This document shows positions 1 through 7,018 of a stretch of 64,000 nucleotides of DNA, in pieces. Below the pieces are notes generated by a model that did not search any database, had not been told where the DNA came from, and worked only from the letters and a program-made list of their open reading frames with translations. The stretch is from assembly GCA_963817035.1 (NCBI GenBank), contig CAWFMM010000003.1, forward strand, positions 1 through 64,000, written 5' to 3'. A program made the position numbers and the translations under genes. The stretch's first letter is position 1. Every line of letters begins with the position of its first letter. This stretch comes from AC-49 sp963817035. Lineage in GTDB: Bacteria > Actinomycetota > Thermoleophilia > Solirubrobacterales > Solirubrobacteraceae.

Positions 1-1
1 A

Positions 2-75
<74 letters not shown>

Positions 76-174
76 ACGCGACGACCATTGTACCGCGTTG
101 GCGCTCGGGCCATCAACGCCTCGGCGGGGAGCCATCCGACCGGCCGCGAGGTCGCCGCTGTTAGCGTGGCGGAC

Positions 175-633
175 ATGACCTACGTCGCGGCCGAGGCCCG
201 CCAGGACCTGCTCGACATCCTCGCCGACCAGATCGAATCGATCGGCCGCGGCCTGGAATCGCTCGGCGCCGCCTACGAAGCGCTCGATGAGACGACCGCC
301 GATCGGCTCGAGGAAGAGCTCTTCCGTCCCGTCCAGACCGCATACGGTCGTGCGCAGCGAACCCACAACGGATTCGCCGAGCGCCACGGTCTGCCGACCA
401 AGACGTTCGCCCCAGCCTCGTCGAGCAGTCCCGGTCGCAGCGTGGCCGACCAGCTGGACCGCGCACTCAACGCGATCGGCGACGCCGACATCGGCCTCTC
501 GACGCTGCAGGACTCGATGCTTCCGGTCGAGGTCGGCGACCCCGAGTTGCGCGCCGGCCTGGCCGACGTGCGTTCCCTGCTCGGGAAGCTCCCGGGCCAA
601 GCGCGCACGTTCGCGCGCACGCTCGGCCGGTAG
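175..633 (+). CDS. hypothetical helical protein
   Basis: A 152-residue protein of unknown function, rich in Ala, Leu, Glu and Asp and likely all alpha-helical, with no signal peptide, membrane segment or recognisable motif. An upstream in-frame start at 88 exists but runs into the sequence just behind the tRNA; the ATG at 175 begins the part with protein-like composition (MTYVAAEARQDLLD). It stands alone between the divergent tRNA-fMet gene and the convergent DUF1059 gene. The function cannot be inferred. Confidence 0.6.
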   Translation: MTYVAAEARQDLLDILADQIESIGRGLESLGAAYEALDETTADRLEEELFRPVQTAYGRAQRTHNGFAERHGLPTKTFAPASSSSPGRSVADQLDRALNAIGDADIGLSTLQDSMLPVEVGDPELRAGLADVRSLLGKLPGQARTFARTLGR

Positions 634-641
634 GCGCCGCG

Positions 642-797
642 CTACGCCTCGGAGGCGCGCGACAGGATCTGCTCGTTGGTGTACTTCCCGGCCATCTCCG
701 GATGCGCGGTCTCCATGTGCGCGTTGACAGCAGCGACGAACTGCTCGTCGTTCTCGCCGGTGATCTGCTCACCGCACGGACAGGTCATGGTCTTCAT
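642..797 (-). CDS. DUF1059 family small protein
   Basis: A 51-residue protein beginning MKTMTCPCGE. It matches the DUF1059 pattern: a Cys-Pro-Cys-Gly near the N-terminus, an acidic stretch, then an alpha-helix with two histidines (HMETAHPE). The C/C...H/H set suggests a small metal-binding finger, though the biochemical role of the family is not established. The ATG at 797 is preceded by AGGAGATT-like purines and was chosen over a longer in-frame start at 833. It lies 11 bases after msrA on the same strand and is probably cotranscribed with it. Confidence 0.8.
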   Translation of the reverse strand: MKTMTCPCGEQITGENDEQFVAAVNAHMETAHPEMAGKYTNEQILSRASEA

Positions 798-808
798 AGG
801 AATCTCCT

Positions 809-1456
809 TTACGCCTTGAGTCCGATCGGGCAACTGACGCCCGTCCCGCCGAGCCCACAGTAGCCGCCCGGGTTCTTGGCCAGGTACTGCTGGTGGTAGT
901 CCTCGGCGTAGTAGAACTCACCGGCCGGGGCCAGCTCGGTCTCGATCGCGCCGTAGCCTGCTGAGGCCAGCTGCGCGCCGTACATCGCCTTGGACGCCTC
1001 GGCGGCCGTCCGCTGGTCGTCATCGTAGTAGTAGAGCGCCGAGCGGTATTGGGTCCCGACGTCGTTGCCCTGGCGCATCGCTTGGGTCGGGTCGTGGCCC
1101 TCCCAGAACAGCTTCAGGATCGCGTCGTAGGAGGTCTTGGCCGGATCGAAGACGACGAGCACGGCCTCGGTGTGGCCGGTGCGCCCCGAGCAGGTCTCCT
1201 CGTAGGTCGGGTTCGGCGTCGTACCGCCCGCGTAGCCGACCGCCGTCGTGTAGACGCCGTCGACGTTCCAGAAGAGCTTCTCCGCTCCCCAGAAGCAGCC
1301 CATGCCGAACACGGCCTGCTGAAGACCGTCGGGAAACGGTGGCTTGACCGGCGTCCCGAGCACGAAGTGGGAGTTGTGCACGGGCAGCTCGGTGTCTCGA
1401 CCCGGCAGCGCGTTGGCGGGGTCGACCATCGTTGGGGTGTTACGTGTGAAGAGCAC
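809..1456 (-). CDS. msrA: peptide-methionine (S)-S-oxide reductase MsrA
   Basis: This enzyme reduces methionine-S-sulfoxide in proteins back to methionine, repairing oxidative damage with electrons from thioredoxin. The 215-residue protein carries the catalytic GCFWG motif (Cys54) and, at the C-terminus, two further cysteines (about 200 and 209) that serve as resolving residues. The family signatures GYAGG and YEETCSGRTGHTEAV follow the active site in order. The start MLFTRN..ALPGRDTELPV matches the N-terminal extension typical of bacterial MsrA. It is divergent from the Ppx gene, with a shared 60-bp promoter region, and is followed by the DUF1059 gene. Confidence 0.96.
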   Translation of the reverse strand: MLFTRNTPTMVDPANALPGRDTELPVHNSHFVLGTPVKPPFPDGLQQAVFGMGCFWGAEKLFWNVDGVYTTAVGYAGGTTPNPTYEETCSGRTGHTEAVLVVFDPAKTSYDAILKLFWEGHDPTQAMRQGNDVGTQYRSALYYYDDDQRTAAEASKAMYGAQLASAGYGAIETELAPAGEFYYAEDYHQQYLAKNPGGYCGLGGTGVSCPIGLKA

Positions 1457-1516
1457 GCTTCTACTGTACGCCGAGCACCCGATTCGTTACCGCCGACGCG
1501 AAGTACAGTGCGCGGC

Positions 1517-2440
1517 ATGCGCGTCGCCGTCGTCGACATCGGCAGCAACTCCACTCGACTGCTCGTTGCCGACGTGGCCGGCGGCCGCGTCGTCGAGCTC
1601 GCGCGACGCTCGACCGTCACTCGCCTCGGGCAGGGCGTCGAGCGAACCGGGGCGCTCGCGGACGAGGCGATCGCCCGCGTTCTGAGCGCGCTCGACAGCT
1701 ACCGCATGGTGATCGACGAATACGACACCCAGCGCGTCGTCGGTGTGCTGACGAGCGCGACGCGCGACGCCACCAATGGCCCCGCAGTCCTCGCGCGCGT
1801 GCGAGAGGACTACGGCATCGACGCCCAGGTGCTGAGCGGCGACGAGGAGGCTCAGCTGACGTTCGCGGGCGCGCTCTCGGACCGCCCGACGGCGACCGCG
1901 CCGATCGCGGTGATCGACATCGGCGGCGGATCGACCGAGGTCGTCATCGGGACCACGGCCGACGATCTGGACTTCCACGTCTCGATGCAGCTCGGTGTCG
2001 TGCGCCAGAGCGAGCGCTTCATCGACTCCGATCCACCGCGTCACGAGCAGCTCGAAGCGCTCACCGGGGACGTCCGGGCGATCCTCGCGCGCGATCTGCC
2101 CGATGACGTCCGCGAGCGCGTGACCCGCGCGGTCGCGGTGGCCGGGACGGCGACGTCGGCAGCGGCGATCGCGCTGGGGGCCGATCCGTATGACCCCAAC
2201 CTCGTCCACGGCTACCTGCTGCCGACCGGGGTGCTCGAGGAGTTGATCGCCCAGCTCGCGGCATTGACTGACGCTCAGCGCCGCGATGTCCCGGGCCTGC
2301 ATCCCGACCGCGCGCCGACGATCGTCGCCGGTGTGATCATCCTGCGCGAATGCGTCCGTGCCCTCGGACTCGGCGTCGTCGAGGTCTCCGAACACGACAT
2401 CCTGCGCGGCGCCGCTCTGCGCGCTGTGCCCAGTCCCTGA
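1517..2440 (+). CDS. ppx: Ppx/GppA family exopolyphosphatase
   Basis: A 307-residue member of the ASKHA phosphotransferase fold that removes phosphate from polyphosphate and/or pppGpp. The N-terminal nucleotide-binding loop VVDIGSNSTR (5-14), the SGDEEA segment (107-112) with the catalytic glutamate, and the second phosphate loop DIGGGST (134-140) are intact. The length matches short actinobacterial Ppx2-type enzymes that lack the C-terminal HD domain. The ATG at 1517 gives the canonical N-terminus; longer upstream extensions overlap msrA antisense and are rejected. Mycobacteria have a ppx gene near eno-divIC, which agrees with the broad neighbourhood. Polyphosphatase versus guanosine pentaphosphatase specificity cannot be told from sequence. 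Confidence 0.93.
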   Translation: MRVAVVDIGSNSTRLLVADVAGGRVVELARRSTVTRLGQGVERTGALADEAIARVLSALDSYRMVIDEYDTQRVVGVLTSATRDATNGPAVLARVREDYGIDAQVLSGDEEAQLTFAGALSDRPTATAPIAVIDIGGGSTEVVIGTTADDLDFHVSMQLGVVRQSERFIDSDPPRHEQLEALTGDVRAILARDLPDDVRERVTRAVAVAGTATSAAAIALGADPYDPNLVHGYLLPTGVLEELIAQLAALTDAQRRDVPGLHPDRAPTIVAGVIILRECVRALGLGVVEVSEHDILRGAALRAVPSP

Positions 2441-2484
2441 CCAAAGCAACGCCGCCCCTTGACACGGCGTCGATAATCGTGCGG

Positions 2485-2670
2485 TCGGGTCAGGGTGACG
2501 CGCCTTTGAAGGCGCGCTGCCACCCCGGCACATAGGTCCGGGCGAAGCCGCATTCGTGTGGCGCCTCCCGCCGCCCGGGCCGTCGAACCCGGCCCTTTCA
2601 TGGCACGTACCCCTGCCCGTCCTGATTGGGCCAGCTTTGGAAGCCGCTCTTCGGAGCGGCTTCCGGCTTT
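2485..2670 (+). ncRNA. candidate structured RNA in the ppx / ThDP-enzyme gap
   Basis: The gap has no credible reading frame but has nested complementarity. GGGTG (2493-2497) pairs with CACCC (2521-2525) around a 7-bp hairpin CGCGCCT/AGGCGCG with TTGA loop (2499-2516). A 10-bp stem (2535-2544 with 2572-2581, one G:U) encloses a 6-bp hairpin with a TTCG loop (2547-2562). The ends can also pair (TCAGG near 2490 with CCTGA near 2621), and an 11-bp terminator-like hairpin follows at 2639-2664. I do not recognise a known riboswitch, SRP, 6S or tmRNA pattern. Strand is inferred from the terminator; no strong promoter is seen (a TTGACA at 2459 lacks a spaced -10). It may be a small RNA or only a GC-rich 3' UTR. 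Confidence 0.4.
2639..2664 (+). terminator. strong hairpin, terminator-like
   Basis: A perfect 11-bp stem (GGAAGCCGCTC / GAGCGGCTTCC) closed by a TTCG tetraloop, followed on the plus strand by GGCTTT. It lies between two convergent genes, ppx and the ThDP enzyme, where transcripts from either side must end. The T-run is short, as is usual in GC-rich actinobacteria. Confidence 0.7.
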
Positions 2671-2684
2671 AGGCGACCAGGGCC

Positions 2685-4340
2685 TCAGCCGAGGTTGGTC
2701 GAGCGCGGGTAGGCCACCGACGGATCGGTGAGCACGTTGACGAGCGCCGGAAGCCCGGACTCGAATGCGCGGGCCAGCGCGGGCTTGACGTCCGCGGGAC
2801 GCTCGACGAGCTCGCCGTGTCCGCCGAGCGCCTCGACAACCTGGTCATAGCGGGTTCCAGGCCGCAACTCGGCGGCGACCGAGTAGCCGTAGAGGAACTC
2901 CATCGGGTGCTTCTCCAGGCCCCAGATCCCGTTGTTGCCCATTACCGCGACGACGTTGACGCCGTGGCGGGCCAGTGTGTCGAACTCCATTCCGCTGAAG
3001 CCGAACGCGCCGTCGCCAAGCAGCAGCACCACCTGGCGCTCGGGGTGCGCCAGCTTGGCCGCCAGCCCGTAGCCGGGACCGCTGCCCAGGCAGCCGAACG
3101 GCCCGGGGTCCAGCCAGCACCCGGGCTGGTAGGAGTCGATCATGCGCCCGGCGTAGGAGACGAAGTCGCCGCCGTCGCCGATGACGATCGCGTCGCGGTC
3201 GAGGACCTCGCCGAGCTCGCGGTACAGGCGCATCGGGTGCAGCGGGGCGCGCGGATCGTCGAGCTGCTCGCGCTCGGCCTCGCGGCGCTCGGTCTCCGTC
3301 GCGCGCAGCGCGCTGACCCAGCCGCTCGTGTCGTGGGCCGCCTGCCCCCCGAACGGGGGGTCGCCGACCAACGCGCCCAGCGTCGCGGCGATCCCGCCGT
3401 AGAGCTCGCAGGCCACCTCGCGCACCGGCTCGCGGGCCGGCTCGGAGCGATCGACAAGGACGATCTCGGTGTCCTGGCCGAACGCCTGACCGAAGCCGAG
3501 GCGGAAGTCCATCGGCACGCCGATGACCAGCGCGACGTCGGCCTCCGAGAGCCCCTGACGGCGCGAGCGCGAGAAGAACAGCTCGTGATCGGCCGGGACG
3601 CAGCCGCGGGCCAGGCCGTTGAGATAGACGGGAATGCCGCGACGCTCGATCAGCTCGAGCAGCGCGTGCTCACCGTGGCCCCAGTAGAGGTTCGATCCGG
3701 CCATCACGACCGGCCGTTGGGCGCCGTCGAGCAGCTTGAGCGCCAGCTCGACGCCTTCGGCCACCGGCTCGGCGAGCGGATCGGGCACCGAGGCCGGAGC
3801 GCCGTCGTCGGGCGCCTCGCTGAAGACGTGGTCGAGCGGGAAGTCCAGGAACGTCGGCCCCGACGGCGGGCCCATCGCGACGCGCAGCGCCTCATCGACC
3901 AGGCCGGGGATCTCCGCCGGCGAGTCGGCAGTCTGCGCCATCAGCGTCAGCGGGCGCACGAACGGGACGTGGTCGATCTCCTGCAGCGAGCCCTGCCCCC
4001 AACGCAGCGCCGGCGCGCGGCCGCCGAGGACGACGATCGGCGACTGGCTCTGCTGGGCGGAGCCGAGCGCGCTCATCGCGTTGGTCACGCCGGGGCCGGC
4101 GGTCACCGCAGCCACACCGGGCTCGCGCGTGACCTTGGCCCAGCCTTCCGCCGCGAACGTCGCGGCCTGCTCGTGGCGCACGTCGACGATGTCGATTCCC
4201 TCCGCCCGGCAGCCGTCGTAGATCGAGAAGATGTGCCCGCCCGACAGCGTGAAGAGCTTGCTCACGCCATGGGCCTTGAGGCGCCGAGCAACGAGAAGGC
4301 CGCCGTGAACTGAGGCGCTGGTTTCGGTGTCCGTGGACAT
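2685..4340 (-). CDS. thiamine-diphosphate enzyme, acetolactate synthase-like
   Basis: A 551-residue member of the acetohydroxyacid synthase/2-hydroxyacyl-CoA lyase family of ThDP enzymes. It contains the N-terminal Pyr domain with the activating glutamate in RHEQAATFAAEG (Glu57), the central domain, and the C-terminal PP domain with the GDG...NN metal/diphosphate motif (GDGAFGFSG to MGNNG, about 443-475). These enzymes split or join 2-keto or 2-hydroxyacyl groups. No regulatory small subunit (ilvH) or ilvC lies nearby, so this is probably not the biosynthetic AHAS; a lyase or acetolactate-forming catabolic role is possible. Substrate cannot be assigned. Confidence 0.88.
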   Translation of the reverse strand: MSTDTETSASVHGGLLVARRLKAHGVSKLFTLSGGHIFSIYDGCRAEGIDIVDVRHEQAATFAAEGWAKVTREPGVAAVTAGPGVTNAMSALGSAQQSQSPIVVLGGRAPALRWGQGSLQEIDHVPFVRPLTLMAQTADSPAEIPGLVDEALRVAMGPPSGPTFLDFPLDHVFSEAPDDGAPASVPDPLAEPVAEGVELALKLLDGAQRPVVMAGSNLYWGHGEHALLELIERRGIPVYLNGLARGCVPADHELFFSRSRRQGLSEADVALVIGVPMDFRLGFGQAFGQDTEIVLVDRSEPAREPVREVACELYGGIAATLGALVGDPPFGGQAAHDTSGWVSALRATETERREAEREQLDDPRAPLHPMRLYRELGEVLDRDAIVIGDGGDFVSYAGRMIDSYQPGCWLDPGPFGCLGSGPGYGLAAKLAHPERQVVLLLGDGAFGFSGMEFDTLARHGVNVVAVMGNNGIWGLEKHPMEFLYGYSVAAELRPGTRYDQVVEALGGHGELVERPADVKPALARAFESGLPALVNVLTDPSVAYPRSTNLG

Positions 4341-4393
4341 GAAGCCACCCTACCCCCGTGCACGCGCGGTTTGGAAGCCCGGTGATGGTCCGC

Positions 4394-5944
4394 TCAGTCC
4401 TCGCCGACGGCGCGCAGGTCCGGCTTGACCGGCAGCGCCGCTCGCGGCGCCCACAGCGCGACATGCTCGGTCTTGCCCTTGAGCTGTCCCGTGGTCCGCG
4501 AGACGAAGCCACCGTGCTCGAGTTCGAGCAGGTCCAGCGTGGCCTGGGTCACCAACACGACGTCGCCCGTGACGCGCGTCATCTCCTCCACGCGCGACGC
4601 GGTGTTGACGACATCGCCGATCACCGTGAACTCGACGTGCCCGCCGCCGCCGATCGTGCCCGACACGACGGTGCCCGAGTTCACGCCAACCCCGATCTCC
4701 AGCCGGCCGCGGTAGTTGCGGCGGACGGCGCGTGCCACCTCGAGCGCCGCGGCGACGCCGCGGTCGGCGTGATCGGGCAGGAAGTCGGGGGCGCCGAACA
4801 CCGCGAGCAGGCCATCGCCGACGAACTTGTTGGCGTGGGCGCCGTGCTCGGCGAGGATCGGAACGACGAGGCTGTAGAAGGTGTTGAGCTCGGCGACGAC
4901 CTCCGGAGCGGTCGCCTGTTCGGCGAATGCGGTGAAGCCCCGAATGTCGAGGAACAGGACGGTGACCTCGACCTCCTCGCCCTCGAGCTGGGTGCCCTCG
5001 GCGATGACGCGCTCGGCCAACGCCGGGTCGACGAACGCGCTGAACGCCTCGCGCAGGCGCTCGCGCTCGCTCAGGCCGGCGACCATCTCGTTGAACGACC
5101 CGGCCAGCGAGCCGGTCTCGTCGGAGCCGAGCACCGGCACCCGCACGCTGTAGTCGCCGTCGGAGACGCGGGCCAGTCCCTTGCGCAGCTCGGTGATCGG
5201 CTCGAGGATCGAGCGCGACAACAGGACCGACATCTCCAGGGAGATCGTGAACGCGACAACGATCGCCACGAGCACCCCGACGCCGAGTGACCGCACCCCG
5301 GCGTGCGGGCTCGACAGCCCGCTGACGACGACGCCGGTGACGATCGTGATTGCCGGCAGCGCGATCATCATGCGCAGCCGGGTCGGTGCCGTGACCGCCC
5401 CGAGCACCACGCCGTCGGGAAGATCGACCGAAACGTCCTCGAGCACCGGCCGCACGATCGCCTCGAGCGTGAAGAAGCGCACGAAGACGCCGTAGACCAG
5501 AACGATCGTCGTGCCGGCCAGCAGGACTGGCAGCGACGAAATGCCGCGATCGAGCTCGACGGTCAGGTAGATCGAGATCGGCACGACGTTGAGGACGAGT
5601 GGGAACACGCCGCGCGAGCGGATGAAGTCGACCGGTAGCCCGGCCAGTGCCCGCCACGCGGCGACCGCGGTCTGCGGCGTCCGTTCGCCGTTGAGCCACG
5701 GATCGGCCGGGGCGAGCAGACGGAACGAGACGCGCGTCGACCATGCGTTCTCGGCGACCTGGATGAGCTGCGAGAAGATCAGCGCGTGGATGAAAACGCT
5801 CTCGGGCATCTCCACGTAGAGCGTCAGCAGAAGCAGCCCGCCGAACGCGACGAGATGCGAGAGCTGGAACTGCACCACCGCTGCGCTGCGGGCGTAGCGC
5901 GGCCCATATCGGGCGTAGGTATTGCGCAGGGGCGATCGCAGCAT
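4394..5944 (-). CDS. membrane adenylate/guanylate cyclase (class III) with HAMP domain
   Basis: A 516-residue membrane cyclase that makes cyclic AMP (or cGMP) from nucleoside triphosphate. Several hydrophobic helices occupy residues 25-240, a HAMP linker follows (about 245-292, EPITELRKGLARVSDGDYSV), and a class III catalytic domain fills 320-495. Both metal-binding aspartates are present (Asp333 in FLDIRGF, Asp377 in FVGDG). Lys373 and Asp444 occupy the purine-selecting positions, favouring ATP, and the transition-state Asn/Arg lie in VVNTASR. It should therefore be active. The ATG at 5944 begins just before the membrane region; a longer open frame upstream has no protein-like character. The input signal is unknown. 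Confidence 0.9.
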   Translation of the reverse strand: MLRSPLRNTYARYGPRYARSAAVVQFQLSHLVAFGGLLLLTLYVEMPESVFIHALIFSQLIQVAENAWSTRVSFRLLAPADPWLNGERTPQTAVAAWRALAGLPVDFIRSRGVFPLVLNVVPISIYLTVELDRGISSLPVLLAGTTIVLVYGVFVRFFTLEAIVRPVLEDVSVDLPDGVVLGAVTAPTRLRMMIALPAITIVTGVVVSGLSSPHAGVRSLGVGVLVAIVVAFTISLEMSVLLSRSILEPITELRKGLARVSDGDYSVRVPVLGSDETGSLAGSFNEMVAGLSERERLREAFSAFVDPALAERVIAEGTQLEGEEVEVTVLFLDIRGFTAFAEQATAPEVVAELNTFYSLVVPILAEHGAHANKFVGDGLLAVFGAPDFLPDHADRGVAAALEVARAVRRNYRGRLEIGVGVNSGTVVSGTIGGGGHVEFTVIGDVVNTASRVEEMTRVTGDVVLVTQATLDLLELEHGGFVSRTTGQLKGKTEHVALWAPRAALPVKPDLRAVGED

Positions 5945-6115
5945 ACCCCGATTGTGACGATTTGCAGTGCGTGCGGGAAGAACAAGGTGGGTAGACCCGT
6001 CTTTCGAACAGTTGTCCACATAGGCCATCTGTCCTACCGGACGTAGGTGTAAGGTCAGGCTAAGAACGGCAACGTGCCAAGGCAGAGGCTTTTCCCGGTC
6101 CGCCCCAATCCAGGA

Positions 6116-6122
6116 AAAGGAG
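6116..6122 (+). promoter_or_regulatory. strong Shine-Dalgarno for the HxlR-type regulator
   Basis: AAGGAGG lies seven bases before the ATG at 6130 and fixes that start. It is one of the strongest ribosome binding sites in the window. Confidence 0.85.
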
Positions 6123-6129
6123 GTGGCTA

Positions 6130-6810
6130 ATGCCCATCGCACCGCCACCCAAGCGTCACCCCTACAACCAATGGGCGCCTGATGCGCGCGCCCTCGATCT
6201 CGTTGGAGACAAGTGGACGTTGTTGATCGTCCGCGACCTGGCGTCGGGTCCTCGGCGCTTCGTTGAGCTCCAGCGTGTGCTCCCAGGAATTTCCACCGAG
6301 CAGCTGCGTTCGCGACTGAACCGCATGGTCGCGGACGACCTGTTGACCCGTCAGCGCTACCGCGAGGTCCCACCGCGCGTGGACTACGAGCTGACCGAGC
6401 GATCCCGTGACCTGCTGCCCGTGATCGGCGCGCTCGCGCGCTGGGGCTACCGCTGGGCGTGGGGGCCGCCCGACGCCGGCGAGGCGATCGACATCGGCGC
6501 GGTGCTGCGGTGCATCCCTGGCTTCGCTCCGGCCGCTGACGTGACCGGCGTGGTCGAGTTGACGGTGCGGCGCCCGAGCGGCGACCTCAAGCGCTACGTG
6601 CTGTCCAACGAGGACGACGAGATGATCATCGAGGAGCGGTCGGCGCCCGACGCCGATGCGCGCATCGCCGGCACCGAGCGCGGCTGGGTCGATGCGCTGG
6701 GCCCCGCCGCGTCGAGCGCGGAACTCGTGATCTCGGGTGATGAGCACCTCGCCGAGGCCCTACTGAGCGCGTTGAGTTCGATCGCCGGTCGCGCCGCCGT
6801 GGTGGCGTAG
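6130..6810 (+). CDS. HxlR-family transcriptional regulator with C-terminal SCP2-like domain
   Basis: A 226-residue protein. Residues 12-105 form the MarR/HxlR-type winged helix, with the family signature ALDLVGDKWTLLIVRDLASGPRRF split across the first helices and a wing ending near YELTERSRDLLPV. The remaining part (about 110-226) resembles the SCP2 sterol-carrier-like domain often fused to HxlR proteins in actinobacteria, which could bind a hydrophobic ligand. It probably acts as a dimeric repressor or activator. It is divergent from the cyclase gene, so the 185-bp gap between them (5945-6129) probably holds both promoters. Confidence 0.87.
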   Translation: MPIAPPPKRHPYNQWAPDARALDLVGDKWTLLIVRDLASGPRRFVELQRVLPGISTEQLRSRLNRMVADDLLTRQRYREVPPRVDYELTERSRDLLPVIGALARWGYRWAWGPPDAGEAIDIGAVLRCIPGFAPAADVTGVVELTVRRPSGDLKRYVLSNEDDEMIIEERSAPDADARIAGTERGWVDALGPAASSAELVISGDEHLAEALLSALSSIAGRAAVVA

Positions 6811-6830
6811 CCGACCAGAATCATCTGAGG

Positions 6831-6915
6831 TGCCCGGGGAGGGATTCGAACCCCCATGCCCCGAAGGGCGAGCGGTTTTAAGCCGCCCGCGTCTGACCAG
6901 TTTCGCCACCCGGGC
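6831..6915 (-). tRNA. tRNA-Leu (TAA)
   Basis: The minus strand folds to a class II tRNA of 85 nt with a long variable arm. The acceptor GCCCGGG pairs with CCCGGGC, the discriminator is A as required for leucine, and the anticodon loop CTTAAAA gives anticodon TAA. It decodes UUA/UUG. In a genome this rich in G+C, UUA is a rare codon, so this tRNA may be limiting for the few genes that use it. CCA is not encoded. Confidence 0.95.
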
Positions 6916-7018
6916 GGGGCTGCACAGTGTGACGGAGCGACCGAATGCGGGGCGGTACAGCGCAACTTCTGGGTATACCTGGGGTTGTAAACTCGAATTC
7001 GACTGTTCCCGCACGCGC

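Noticed and set aside
2459..2480. Sigma-70 promoter TTGACA with GATAAT before the RNA candidate
   Set aside because: The two elements are only 7 bases apart instead of about 17, so they cannot form a standard promoter.
2817..4313. 498-codon plus-strand frame opposite the ThDP enzyme
   Set aside because: Shadow of the real gene, with no family motif; the minus-strand product has complete ThDP motifs.
6004..6020. Second SOS-like box near 6010 (GAACAGTTGTCC)
   Set aside because: The right half is GTCC rather than GTTC and the palindrome is broken, so it does not fit the LexA consensus.
5945..6373. 143-codon N-terminal extension of the cyclase
   Set aside because: It overlaps the HxlR-type gene on the other strand, has no conserved content, and the ATG at 5944 directly precedes the membrane region.
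6830..7018. Upstream extension of the sigma factor from 6830
   Set aside because: It would read through the tRNA-Leu gene; the conserved sigma sequence begins after the GTG at 7019.
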